A DNA stretch of 20,157 nucleotides from a virus. The DNA lies in the IMG/VR virus record IMGVR_UViG_3300044995_000129, positions 1 through 20,157 of that record. One strand, written 5' to 3'. A program made the position numbers and the translations under genes. Of this stretch, positions 1 to 7,570 are shown one piece after another (the first letter of the stretch is position 1; each line of letters starts with the position of its first letter). Under the pieces are notes generated by a model, which saw only the letters and a program-made list of their open reading frames with translations, searched no databases and was not told where the DNA came from.

Positions 1-1341
1 AATAAAGAGAAAGAATATGATGAAAATGACGAACGTATTATTGATACTGTGCAACGTATTCTTGCAAATAAGAATTTGAATGGAATTATTATCTCTTCAG
101 ATGCGTCGCATTACGGAATTGTAAATGAGAACTACCGTTTATATACCATTGAATCTGGTAAAAAGGCATATCAGACATTCTACAAACCAGTAGCAAAACC
201 TATGCTGAAGATGCATGATCCCTGGAGCGATCCTCCTGGACGCGTATACGATGCAATGGTTATTGAAGGTTCTTTCCGAACAAATGGTCAGACGGCAATA
301 GGACTTCTGAAGACTGGTTCTTTTATCACCGACCCGAATACTATTGAAAGAATCAAAGATGGTCGTTATGTTACATTATCGACTGGTTTTTCTGCTAGTT
401 CTAAACGATGCAGTATTTGTGGATTTGACTGGTATCAATATGAGTTAAACCCAGAAAAATATCGAGCCGAGAGAGGAGAGATGTGTGAACATCAAGACGG
501 GAAAATATACAATAAGAAACTATCATATCTTGAAGTTGACGTCGCTCGTTATAATGAACTCTCCATAGTGGAGGGACCGGCCCACGATTCTGCCGTTATC
601 AAAGCTTACACTGAGACCATTATGAAAGACTTTGCAGGCACTGAATCGCAAAGAAACATCATCGATTATGATTTTGTAAAAAGACATCTCATAGATGTTT
701 CATGCAACGACACTTCCGGTTTATATTATACTGTAGATGATAGTATGTACAAAAGTCGTTATGTACAGGGAATAACACTAAAAGAAAACGTAAGAGATAG
801 TACAGAATTACAAAAACAACAATCAAATGAAGATAAGAATTCTCAGTCTGGAGCCAAACGAATGGAAAAGGAACTTGAAGATTATCTGAAGGGTCTAGCT
901 GCTAAGATTGATGAAACGCAGAAGGCTATTCTGGAGATATCTCGACATTCTGGCAATACTGACTCCCAATCATCGAAAACTCAGAACAACATGACTGATG
1001 TAGAAGCTGAAACTATAGCGATTGAAAAGGTAACCAGTATTGTAAAAGACTATGTCGAAAGCGCAACTGCCAGAATCATTGAAGCATTAAAATCAAAAGA
1101 AAATGTTGGAGAAACCGACGTTGCTCAGCAGAAAACTTCTGATAATGGTAAAAATACGGCAGATGTTGGTACTCAAACGGACAATGATATGATCGATACT
1201 ATCAAAGTGCATACCGTATTGTCGAATATTGAGTCTGCACTGAAAGATATCAGTCAGCGTCTGTCCACCAAAGCAGATGCTTCAACTGATCAAACTCAAA
1301 ATGGACCTGTATATCGTCCAAAGAATCGCTTTCATCGTTGA
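1..1341 (+). CDS. Prohead maturation protease with C-terminal scaffold-like region (5' partial)
   Basis: The frame is open from base 1, so the true start lies upstream; the first in-frame GTG at 49 is probably internal. Numbered from base 1, the protein shows a prohead (S78-like) serine protease pattern: His72 in KMHDPW, Ser127 in TLSTGFS, and an ELSIVEGPA motif beginning at Glu186. The His-to-Ser spacing of 55 residues suits this family. These enzymes cleave scaffold and capsid proteins inside the prohead before DNA packaging. A C-x2-C (137/140) and C-x-H (162/164) pair may form a zinc site beside the active centre. From about residue 265 onward the protein is polar, Gln/Asp/Lys-rich and predicted helical, as expected of a scaffold. 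The position upstream of capsid genes supports the call. The family assignment is confident; the catalytic residues are inferred from motifs. Confidence 0.85.
   Translation, partial: NKEKEYDENDERIIDTVQRILANKNLNGIIISSDASHYGIVNENYRLYTIESGKKAYQTFYKPVAKPMLKMHDPWSDPPGRVYDAMVIEGSFRTNGQTAIGLLKTGSFITDPNTIERIKDGRYVTLSTGFSASSKRCSICGFDWYQYELNPEKYRAERGEMCEHQDGKIYNKKLSYLEVDVARYNELSIVEGPAHDSAVIKAYTETIMKDFAGTESQRNIIDYDFVKRHLIDVSCNDTSGLYYTVDDSMYKSRYVQGITLKENVRDSTELQKQQSNEDKNSQSGAKRMEKELEDYLKGLAAKIDETQKAILEISRHSGNTDSQSSKTQNNMTDVEAETIAIEKVTSIVKDYVESATARIIEALKSKENVGETDVAQQKTSDNGKNTADVGTQTDNDMIDTIKVHTVLSNIESALKDISQRLSTKADASTDQTQNGPVYRPKNRFHR
850..853 (+). promoter_or_regulatory. Internal ribosome binding site in protease gene
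   Basis: GGAG stands 8 bases before the in-frame ATG at 862. Spacing and strength match the sites used by real genes in this window, for example GGAG before the gene starting at 16261. It is evidence for a nested scaffold product. Confidence 0.4.
862..1341 (+). CDS. Possible nested scaffold protein from internal start
   Basis: An in-frame ATG at 862 is preceded by GGAG (850-853) with an 8-base spacer. Translation from here would give a 159-residue product made only of the C-terminal helical, charged part of the protease gene, beginning MEKELEDYLKGL. This is the arrangement known from phage lambda, where the Nu3 scaffold is translated from inside the protease gene C. No separate scaffold gene is visible between the protease and capsid genes, so a nested scaffold would fill that role. 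The site and spacing are seen directly; its use is inference. The alternative is that the scaffold is supplied only as the protease tail, or by another gene upstream of the window. Confidence 0.4.
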   Translation: MEKELEDYLKGLAAKIDETQKAILEISRHSGNTDSQSSKTQNNMTDVEAETIAIEKVTSIVKDYVESATARIIEALKSKENVGETDVAQQKTSDNGKNTADVGTQTDNDMIDTIKVHTVLSNIESALKDISQRLSTKADASTDQTQNGPVYRPKNRFHR

Positions 1342-1383
1342 AGTGATGAGGTACTTGTAAGAATCTATAACAGGAGTAAGTGA

Positions 1384-2478
1384 ATGAATACAAATTTCAT
1401 GGATCTCGATGGGTCGAATGGAAGTTACCAGAACGAACAACTTCGTGAGGCCCCTGCCCATTTTTCATACCTCGATGGTATGGAATCTGTTTTTGAACAG
1501 AACTGGGGACAGTATGGAGCGTTCCGTCCACATCGCTATCTTCCCGTAAGATACATTGGTAAACAGGATTATGAAGGCTATGTGATGCATCACGGCCAGA
1601 TTGTGTCTATGATCAATCAGAAGACAGGAGCTGGTGGATGGAATAGCGAAGCTGGTATTACCACCAACGGAACGAAAGGTGAGTTCAAAACCGGTCCCGG
1701 TCTTAACGGAGCTCCACTAACACATGACATACGTGGTCCGTATGGCTATGACCGCACCCTCGATGGTGTACTTATTCCGACAAACGGAACGACCAGCGCT
1801 GTAGTAGATACAGTTACTGCTGCTGATTTTCAACTGAAATCGGTTCTACCCACCGGTCTACCTGTCAATCAGTCAGACGTCAACACTACACCGATGATCA
1901 CCAGAGCGAGCCTTCCTCCTATTGGAGTCGTTCCCCAGATTCTTCGTGAGACAGAAGGTCAAAACCTTTCTTATCGTCCGAAAATCGAAGCAATCTCTCC
2001 GATTGTGAAAGGCGTACTTCATATTCCGTATATTATTATGGGGGCCAATAGGGTTAATGCTCCTAACTATACGGATGTCGGTTATGCTGCTATTGCAGAT
2101 CGTCATCAGTTTATGCTGGTTGCAGATGCGAACAGGCTAAAACCTCTCTTCCAGCCATTTGTTGATGGCTACGGTCACCTGATTATTCCGACACAGGCTG
2201 ATGAAACAAACTATGCACACCGATTTGGATACATCTTCTCATTTACAAATGATGTATTCAATCCGTTGATGGCGTATAACGACGCGTTCCCCCTGGTGCA
2301 ATCTCAGGGAACAACCACTACAGGTGGTTTGACGATGCGTCTGTTTAAACTCATTGAATCTATTCGTCTAGCCAGAGGCCAGACGGCGAAGATCAGTGAT
2401 ATTGTTGGTGATGTGCAATCGGGATATTATGGAATGGTTAAGATTCCATTCAGCACACTACCCATTAATTATCCCTGA
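1384..2478 (+). CDS. Putative capsid-associated structural protein (decoration or auxiliary head protein)
   Basis: A 364-residue protein with a strong ribosome site, AGGAG at 1372-1376, 7 bases before the ATG. No signal peptide, membrane segment or enzyme motif is visible. The sequence is rich in Gly, Pro, Thr and Asn with short beta-prone stretches. The early section (about residues 54-80, containing EGYVMHHGQIVSMI) resembles the small beta-barrel pattern of phage head decoration proteins, in which a short strand pair is followed by 'Gly-x-hydrophobic-hydrophobic'. It sits between the protease/scaffold gene and the major capsid gene, the place occupied by decoration protein D in lambda-like gene orders. 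At 364 residues it is far longer than lambda D, so it may be a multidomain vertex, outer-capsid or minor capsid protein. A head role is inferred mostly from context. Confidence 0.5.
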   Translation: MNTNFMDLDGSNGSYQNEQLREAPAHFSYLDGMESVFEQNWGQYGAFRPHRYLPVRYIGKQDYEGYVMHHGQIVSMINQKTGAGGWNSEAGITTNGTKGEFKTGPGLNGAPLTHDIRGPYGYDRTLDGVLIPTNGTTSAVVDTVTAADFQLKSVLPTGLPVNQSDVNTTPMITRASLPPIGVVPQILRETEGQNLSYRPKIEAISPIVKGVLHIPYIIMGANRVNAPNYTDVGYAAIADRHQFMLVADANRLKPLFQPFVDGYGHLIIPTQADETNYAHRFGYIFSFTNDVFNPLMAYNDAFPLVQSQGTTTTGGLTMRLFKLIESIRLARGQTAKISDIVGDVQSGYYGMVKIPFSTLPINYP

Positions 2479-2484
2479 TTAATA

Positions 2485-2512
2485 ATATCCGGGGTTAACT
2501 CCCCGGATTATT
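2485..2512 (+). terminator. GC-rich hairpin between capsid-associated and major capsid genes
   Basis: An inverted repeat with ATCCGGGG (2487-2494), loop TTAACT and CCCCGGAT (2501-2508) gives an 8-bp stem followed by the T-rich ATTATTTG. The flanking A/T bases can extend the stem past a 2-base bulge. It could be a weak intrinsic terminator or an mRNA 3'-end protector. The capsid gene starts 26 bases beyond it with its own ribosome site. Confidence 0.55.
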
Positions 2513-2538
2513 TGAAATAAATTGAAGAGGAATAAGAA

Positions 2539-3987
2539 ATGAACTTTAGAGAAACGTTACTGAGCCAGACAACATTCGCCAATGCAGTAGCTGACTGTAT
2601 TGAACGAAATCGTACAGCTATCGAACAGAGACTGAGTGCCGAACAGTCTGACGAGGATAGAGCTGCTGCAATGGAACGGATCATCGAAGAGACGACCACA
2701 GGAATGATGAGTGATGTTAAACATCTCAGTGATCTCATGATTAATGGTCGTGCTCCACTTGGACGTAAAACCCCAAAAATCAATGATGAATTGAAGGACT
2801 TTCTTTCGCATCGCGATTTCCCGCAGATCCTCGGTCCTGCTATTGAAATCGTCATGCGTCATTATTCGCGGGTGCCTACGCCAATTAGCGATATGATCTT
2901 TCCTATCATTCCATATGATGGAATGGCTCGCCAGATCAATATCAAAAGCATCGGTGTTATTGAGCCGGAAGAAGTTGGCGATGGTGAACCTTATCCAGAA
3001 GTCGGAAACTCGATCATGGATCGTGCATGGCGGATGGAGCTTGGAATCAAGAAATACGGTCTGAAAGTAGCCTATGAGCAAGAGCTTATGAACAGTGACA
3101 ACTGGGGTCTGCTCGGTCTCATCTATGGTCAGATCTATGATGGTTTCAAGATTAACCGTGAGCGTCGATGCATTCGAGTTCTCAACAATATGGGAACAAC
3201 TATTATCAACAACAAAACACCATCAGCTGGTGTCGAACAACGTCACACAAGCGCTCGTGGTATTGATGGTTCTTTCAATGGAGCACTTGGTCTTGATGAT
3301 GTTATGGCTGGTTTTACGTACGGGTATATGCGAGGCTATAACTACAGCATTCTGTTGATTCACCCGTTTGCCTGGAGAATGTTTATCTCCAATCCAGAAC
3401 TGAGTGAAGTATTTGCCAAGACCGCAGCTCCTATGCCGATGGGTTCAGGTGCACCCGGATTCGAAGGTCCGTTTGGTGAAATGTTTGGTTACAAACTTTC
3501 TCACCTTGGTGGACAGAATCCGGCCGGAGGTCAGTATGCGGCTAACGGTGCTGTCGATCCAATTCTTGGAAAACTCGGTATTGGACTTGGAACAGACACC
3601 CTTACTCCGTATTACAGCACATTCTATCTAAGCCCGAATGGTCTGTTCCCCGGATCCATGCGTGTGATTCTTTCTCCGCACGTGCCCTTTGTACAGGACA
3701 ACACGACGAAGAAATATATCACAAACGTCTATATGATTGATCCGACGAAAACAGGTATCATTCTTGGTGATCCTGGTCCTGTTACCGAAGAATGGAGCGA
3801 TAAAGAGCGCGAAATCAACTATACTAAGTTCCGTATGCGAGATGCAATTGCTATGACTCATCAGGGACGCGGTGTAGCAGTATTCCGTAACATCGTAATC
3901 GATCGCTCCTATGTATTCAACAATGTCAACAATGTATCGCTCCCGCCGATGGGAACCGGTCCTATTACTGGAATTGTCTTCCCGTAA
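2539..3987 (+). CDS. Major capsid protein, HK97-fold type
   Basis: A 482-residue protein preceded by GAGGA (2527-2531), 7 bases before the ATG. The N-terminal ~90 residues are helical and charged, like the arm or delta region of large-phage capsid proteins. From about residue 100 the pattern is that of HK97-type coat proteins: a hydrophobic stretch IFPIIPYDG, then an acidic loop around VIEPEEVGDGEPYPE, then a helix with LKVAYEQELMNSDNWG, and later SILLIHPFAWRMFI (a P-domain beta/helix element). It ends with a beta-rich section around VFRNIVIDRSYVF. It forms the icosahedral shell and is probably processed by the protease encoded upstream, though I cannot point to the cleavage site. I find no ATA isoleucine codon by eye, consistent with high expression. 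A hairpin precedes the gene and a terminator follows it. Confidence 0.88.
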   Translation: MNFRETLLSQTTFANAVADCIERNRTAIEQRLSAEQSDEDRAAAMERIIEETTTGMMSDVKHLSDLMINGRAPLGRKTPKINDELKDFLSHRDFPQILGPAIEIVMRHYSRVPTPISDMIFPIIPYDGMARQINIKSIGVIEPEEVGDGEPYPEVGNSIMDRAWRMELGIKKYGLKVAYEQELMNSDNWGLLGLIYGQIYDGFKINRERRCIRVLNNMGTTIINNKTPSAGVEQRHTSARGIDGSFNGALGLDDVMAGFTYGYMRGYNYSILLIHPFAWRMFISNPELSEVFAKTAAPMPMGSGAPGFEGPFGEMFGYKLSHLGGQNPAGGQYAANGAVDPILGKLGIGLGTDTLTPYYSTFYLSPNGLFPGSMRVILSPHVPFVQDNTTKKYITNVYMIDPTKTGIILGDPGPVTEEWSDKEREINYTKFRMRDAIAMTHQGRGVAVFRNIVIDRSYVFNNVNNVSLPPMGTGPITGIVFP

Positions 3988-4017
3988 TGGTGAATGGTTG
4001 AATACATTTCAAACTAA

Positions 4018-4044
4018 AGGGAGCCAGAAATGGCTCCCTCTTTT
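4018..4044 (+). terminator. Rho-independent terminator after major capsid gene
   Basis: GGGAGCCA (4019-4026), a GAAA tetraloop (4027-4030) and TGGCTCCC (4031-4038) form a perfect 8-bp stem. An outer A-T pair extends it to 9 bp, and TCTTTT follows. It lies 31 bases after the capsid stop codon and is a classical intrinsic terminator. Confidence 0.9.
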
Positions 4045-4047
4045 GCA

Positions 4048-4077
4048 TTGACAGACAGAATATAATAATGGTATTGT
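4048..4077 (+). promoter_or_regulatory. Candidate promoter before connector operon
   Basis: A perfect TTGACA lies at 4048-4053. The perfect TATAAT at 4061-4066 is only 7 bases away, too close to pair with it. At the usual distance the best -10 is TATTGT (4072-4077; 18-base spacer), which would start the RNA close to the ATG at 4084. The location just after a strong terminator makes a promoter sensible. The exact pairing is unresolved, and a phage-specific late promoter built on TATAATA is also possible. Confidence 0.4.
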
Positions 4078-4083
4078 AGCGAA

Positions 4084-4785
4084 ATGAAGAGATTTAAAGT
4101 TAAGATAAGCCTGACTCCTAATGGCCGAGGTATATTCATTGATGAGAAGCATGGAATAGATCTTTCTGTGCTTGAGGATAGAGTTACCCAAGAAGTTACA
4201 GTAACAGACTCTGATATCGCGGCTATTCTGTTCTCAAATATCGAATCAGGGAATATCTCGGTAGATGAGGACGCGTATAATAAAATTAAAGCTGTTGTTA
4301 CACAGACAGAACAGATTGTAGCCGATGAGTTGAAAATAGTTGCCCCGAAATCTCAGAAACTTCCAGAAACATTTACACTGACACTATCTGAACGAGAGAT
4401 TATGTGGGGACATGACAGTTGCCCGTTTGTTTTAAACCGAATGGAAGGTAAAGTTCGGACTGAAGAACTCTCCCGGTCCAGTCTTACAAATAAGGCAATA
4501 AATGCCATTGTTGCTGGAATCAACAGTGGTCGTCTGTATTTAAACGTCGAATCAGACCTTAGTGAAACCGCAACAGCGGTTGATCTTAATGAAGATGCTG
4601 TTGAGGTAAAACAACACCATAAATATCTTCTCGGTATTCTCGACAGTCCACTTTCTCAGCTAAAAACAATAATCTCCGATGCGTCTAAGAGTCTCGATCT
4701 TCGATTGATTCTTTCGATTGAACGCAATACGAGAAATCGAGAAGAATACATCAAAGTACTTCGCGAGGCTATAGGTCTGGACTGA
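4084..4785 (+). CDS. Unknown structural protein, first gene of connector cluster
   Basis: I do not recognise this 233-residue soluble protein. The only usable start is the ATG at 4084, because an in-frame stop stands at 4066. No Shine-Dalgarno is visible before it, which is unusual in this window. The protein appears to contain two related segments, roughly residues 8-63 and 97-158. Each begins with a beta-type LT motif and ends with a helix followed by I-x-S-G and a hydrophobic strand (ESGNIS, NSGRLY). The C-terminal 60 residues are helical and charged (KYLLGILDSPLSQLKTII). There is no membrane segment or catalytic motif. It follows the major capsid gene and is 4 bases from the next gene, so a head-completion or neck role is likely from context only. 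Confidence 0.6.
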   Translation: MKRFKVKISLTPNGRGIFIDEKHGIDLSVLEDRVTQEVTVTDSDIAAILFSNIESGNISVDEDAYNKIKAVVTQTEQIVADELKIVAPKSQKLPETFTLTLSEREIMWGHDSCPFVLNRMEGKVRTEELSRSSLTNKAINAIVAGINSGRLYLNVESDLSETATAVDLNEDAVEVKQHHKYLLGILDSPLSQLKTIISDASKSLDLRLILSIERNTRNREEYIKVLREAIGLD

Positions 4786-4789
4786 AACT

Positions 4790-6196
4790 ATGTCGTTAGA
4801 GGTAGTATCAGTTTCACATACGGGCACATCTCAAACAAGTGTGCCCGTTAACTCTCATTTTATTATAACATTTAACAAACCAATCAGAGAAAGCGACTAT
4901 TATCCGGACCCAGGATCTAAATTCAAACTATTTAAGATTCCTGAAAATACACAAGTAGGTTTAAAAGCTGGCATAGTTCCTGGGACACCACATGTAATAT
5001 ACATAAAACCACTCATAAATCTTCAAGAGAATGCCACATTTCAACTCGTCATTATCGGTAGAAGTAATGGTATACGTTCAACTGATAATGATTTCCTGGT
5101 CAGTAACCACATCACTCAATTCACTACAAATGCAGATGCACCATTCCAATCAGTTACTATAGAAAATGGTGTAGTTACAATAAACGAACCACCGCCCCCA
5201 AGACCAATAACTCCAGAAGTACCTGAAGAACCAACTTACGTAGATCGAAATAATCTCGCCACTACAGAAGAAACACTATCTGATTTCTATTATGATGATG
5301 AAGTCGGCGGAAATATAAACAGAGTAAGAATTATAGCATCCACGCCTAAGAATTATTCAATATGGAATCAGAACATTGAGCGTATCCGAACAAGATGGGA
5401 TCGTAATATCGCACTCATAGAAACCGGTGAAGTCTCGGTTCGAAAGCTTTCACTACCATTTGAAACCGGTATAGGGCCTGAACTGAACATCCCAATACAT
5501 CGTATTGATGTAAATGGTAACATTATAGACGTCTATATTAACGAAACCGGAACAAATGGTAATTTCCCCTCAACTAATAAAGAATATATTCTTTCCTTCC
5601 CAGAAGGATCTGTCGTAGACATACGTAACACGCTTATTTATAATACAGATGAAACCATAAGATTTACCGGACAGATGTGGCCAATGTTTGCTACGCCAGA
5701 TCAGGTAATCTCGCGACTTGCTGCATTCGATCCAGCACTCGCGGATAGTCTCGATAAATATGAAATAGCTAAAATGATTCATCAACTTTCAATATATGTC
5801 TCGTCAGAATTACAAGGTCGTGAGTTGACTCCTGATCTGTTATTCTGGGTAGCACAATATATAATATGTAGAATCGCATATGAGCTTGCTATAGGACCGC
5901 TTGGAATTGTAAAAACAATGACCAATAGAACAATACTCGGTCAATCCGCAAGTTTCAAAGTTGTTGGGGATAAATCAATTGACAATCCTCTGAAGGAATG
6001 TATGACCAAGGCTGCAATCGAACTTGATATACTGAAGTCTTCTGTTGCTGCAAATATTACTGTGAAGAGCAGTGGCACCGTAAACTATCCGGGTAGAGAT
6101 TACCAACACGCCGCTGGATACGAAATAGAAGCGAAAAAAGCAATGGGATATCTTGGGGTTATCGAAGCGCTCATGCTGGAGAAAGATAATGTATAA
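4790..6196 (+). CDS. Virion structural protein with Ig-like (Big_5-type) N-terminal domain
   Basis: A 468-residue protein. Residues 1 to about 115 look like a bacterial Ig-like Big_5-type beta sandwich: 'S-V-S-H-T-G-T-S' followed by a strand with FIITFNKPI and ending FTTNA. A proline-rich linker follows at about 133-150 (EPPPPRPITPEVPEEP). The remainder mixes beta and helical segments, with long helices near residues 320-370 (ELTPDLLFWVAQYIICRIAYEL starts that area) and a helical C-terminus. No signal peptide or enzyme motif is visible. Ig-like domains are common on phage capsid, neck and tail surfaces, where they add weak binding to carbohydrates or cells. The gene lies 4 bases after its neighbour and overlaps the next by 8 bases, so it is co-translated with connector genes. 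The exact role is unknown; a neck or collar component is a reasonable guess. Confidence 0.6.
   Translation: MSLEVVSVSHTGTSQTSVPVNSHFIITFNKPIRESDYYPDPGSKFKLFKIPENTQVGLKAGIVPGTPHVIYIKPLINLQENATFQLVIIGRSNGIRSTDNDFLVSNHITQFTTNADAPFQSVTIENGVVTINEPPPPRPITPEVPEEPTYVDRNNLATTEETLSDFYYDDEVGGNINRVRIIASTPKNYSIWNQNIERIRTRWDRNIALIETGEVSVRKLSLPFETGIGPELNIPIHRIDVNGNIIDVYINETGTNGNFPSTNKEYILSFPEGSVVDIRNTLIYNTDETIRFTGQMWPMFATPDQVISRLAAFDPALADSLDKYEIAKMIHQLSIYVSSELQGRELTPDLLFWVAQYIICRIAYELAIGPLGIVKTMTNRTILGQSASFKVVGDKSIDNPLKECMTKAAIELDILKSSVAANITVKSSGTVNYPGRDYQHAAGYEIEAKKAMGYLGVIEALMLEKDNV
6178..6181 (+). promoter_or_regulatory. Ribosome binding site fixing the start at 6189
   Basis: GGAG inside the end of the preceding gene lies 7 bases before ATG 6189. 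It favours that ATG over an upstream in-frame TTG at 6153, which would cause a longer overlap and has no comparable site. Confidence 0.75.
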
Positions 6197-6698
6197 CAGT
6201 CGCGATTGGATTGACATGCGAAGAAATACTTCGGTGATAATAGACGGTGATTCTGAATTTATTGGCCAGGGTCAGTGGGTTGCTTATCGCTATTTTCTTC
6301 GTGGCAATATAAGTAATAACTACAGTTATCTGGATGATGTTTCCATAGATGGTGAGAAATTCAAATACATAGAATTGATATTTCGTATGTTTTTGTGGCC
6401 ACGTGGTTGGGTAAATTCACCAGACTACAGGGAATCACCAATTGGTTTTGCATCTGATTTCGACTATACTGGAGTTATGAAATTCAATTCTCTTGGCAGG
6501 CGGAGAAAAGATAATGCGGTTAGAATGCCAATGAATGGCGACGTTGTATATACACTCAGTAATGGACAGACTAAAGTGCGGCCTGAAACTCCAATATATC
6601 TTAGAAGATATCGAGTTAAATCAGTAACACCGGCAAGTGGTGACTATGGCCGACCAGAAGCATGGTACCTTGGTCTTGATCTCGATCCTACTAAATAA
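6189..6698 (+). CDS. Putative head-completion / neck protein
   Basis: A 169-residue protein starting MYNSRDWIDM, chosen because GGAG sits 7 bases upstream; it overlaps the preceding stop codon by 8 bases, implying translational coupling. The C-terminal half reads like a small beta-barrel: NGDVVYTLSNG, then PIYLRRYRVKSVTPASGDYGRPE and a Trp-Tyr-Leu-Gly strand. That pattern is reminiscent of phage head-closure or stopper proteins, which plug the portal after packaging. The N-terminal half is aromatic-rich (FRMFLWPRGW). There is no membrane segment or catalytic signature. The position between capsid and sheath genes supports a neck role. The family assignment is tentative. Confidence 0.55.
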   Translation: MYNSRDWIDMRRNTSVIIDGDSEFIGQGQWVAYRYFLRGNISNNYSYLDDVSIDGEKFKYIELIFRMFLWPRGWVNSPDYRESPIGFASDFDYTGVMKFNSLGRRRKDNAVRMPMNGDVVYTLSNGQTKVRPETPIYLRRYRVKSVTPASGDYGRPEAWYLGLDLDPTK

Positions 6699-6701
6699 TA
6701 A

Positions 6702-7520
6702 ATGTCTAACACAAATACCACGCTATTCTTCATGGTCGAAAATGAGACGATTGAGGAAGCACTCGAACGTCTCGGAAAAGAAACCGGAGCACGTAAAGGT
6801 TACGGGCGGCCAATAGAGCTTATACTCAGAGATTTATCTTTTTACATCGAACAAAACTGGAAAACTCTGGTCCCGCCAGAGTTTAAAAGAAGATGGCTCA
6901 AAACTCTCGAAAACTCTCAACTACTCGAAGAGATACCAGACCTCGGTCCTGACGAATGGAATGAAACAACGTCAGCGGATAATTACAGTGCAAAGACTAC
7001 CGATTCACCAACGAATAGAAGACGAACCGGAATAAGATATCACATACATCGGCAGGAAAGTGGAGGGATGGGGCCGAAAATGTTTGAAGGTCCGAAGGAA
7101 TTGTTTCCACGACGTCGATTTGATCTTATTCGCCCACCCCAAATTCAAAATGGAGAACAGGTCAAACAAGTTTATACAGTAATGGCAAAAACCGTAGAAA
7201 GCATTGTATATTTCAGGATATATGCAAGGACAACGCCAGAACGTGATTTCTTTTACAAAGCGACAGAATATATCTTTTATACAAATAGAAAAATGGTAGC
7301 TGAGTTTGGCTTACAGAGATTGATTCCTCTCGGTATGGCCGAAGAGCAAATATATAACAATAAATTGAAAATGCATCAGAAAACTTTAGCCGTTTATACT
7401 CGTCATGAAGAATATTTCATAAGCGGGCCTACCCCGATTATTAGCGATGTGGAGTACAATTGGGACGATATACATGTTTATGTAGATAGTAGCAACTGGA
7501 AAATTGATGGGATCGAGTAA
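6702..7520 (+). CDS. Putative tail terminator / sheath-stabiliser-like neck protein
   Basis: A 272-residue protein starting 3 bases after the preceding stop, with no clear Shine-Dalgarno, so probably translated by coupling. The N-terminus is helical (TIEEALERLGKETG). The middle is basic (NRRRTGIRYHIHR). A long beta/helix section at about residues 155-215 (VYTVMAKTVESIVYFRIYAR, then a helix with FFYKATEYIFYTNRKMVAEFG) recalls tail-terminator or tail-completion proteins, which cap the tube and sheath and join them to the head. It lies directly upstream of the sheath gene and its length is close to that of T4 gp15, which performs this task; that similarity in place and size is suggestive, not proof. 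No enzyme motif is visible. Confidence 0.5.
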   Translation: MSNTNTTLFFMVENETIEEALERLGKETGARKGYGRPIELILRDLSFYIEQNWKTLVPPEFKRRWLKTLENSQLLEEIPDLGPDEWNETTSADNYSAKTTDSPTNRRRTGIRYHIHRQESGGMGPKMFEGPKELFPRRRFDLIRPPQIQNGEQVKQVYTVMAKTVESIVYFRIYARTTPERDFFYKATEYIFYTNRKMVAEFGLQRLIPLGMAEEQIYNNKLKMHQKTLAVYTRHEEYFISGPTPIISDVEYNWDDIHVYVDSSNWKIDGIE

Positions 7521-7560
7521 CGAAAACATCGTTTATATTCCGCAATCAAATCTACTATAT

Positions 7561-7567
7561 GGAGGGG
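7561..7567 (+). promoter_or_regulatory. Strong ribosome binding site of the tail sheath gene
   Basis: GGAGGGG lies just before ATG 7571 (5 bases after the GGAGG core). It shows that 7571, not the in-frame ATG at 7559 that overlaps the site itself, is the true start. It is the strongest such site in the window, as expected for a high-copy protein. Confidence 0.85.
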
Positions 7568-7570
7568 CAA

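Noticed and set aside
2557-3081. Minus-strand open frame of 174 codons under the major capsid gene
   Set aside because: It lies wholly within a confident plus-strand gene, has no homology-like motifs and no ribosome site I can see, and every supported gene here is on the plus strand.
7530-7558. Promoter before the sheath gene with -10 TACTAT
   Set aside because: No acceptable -35 lies at the proper distance; the signal is too weak to call.
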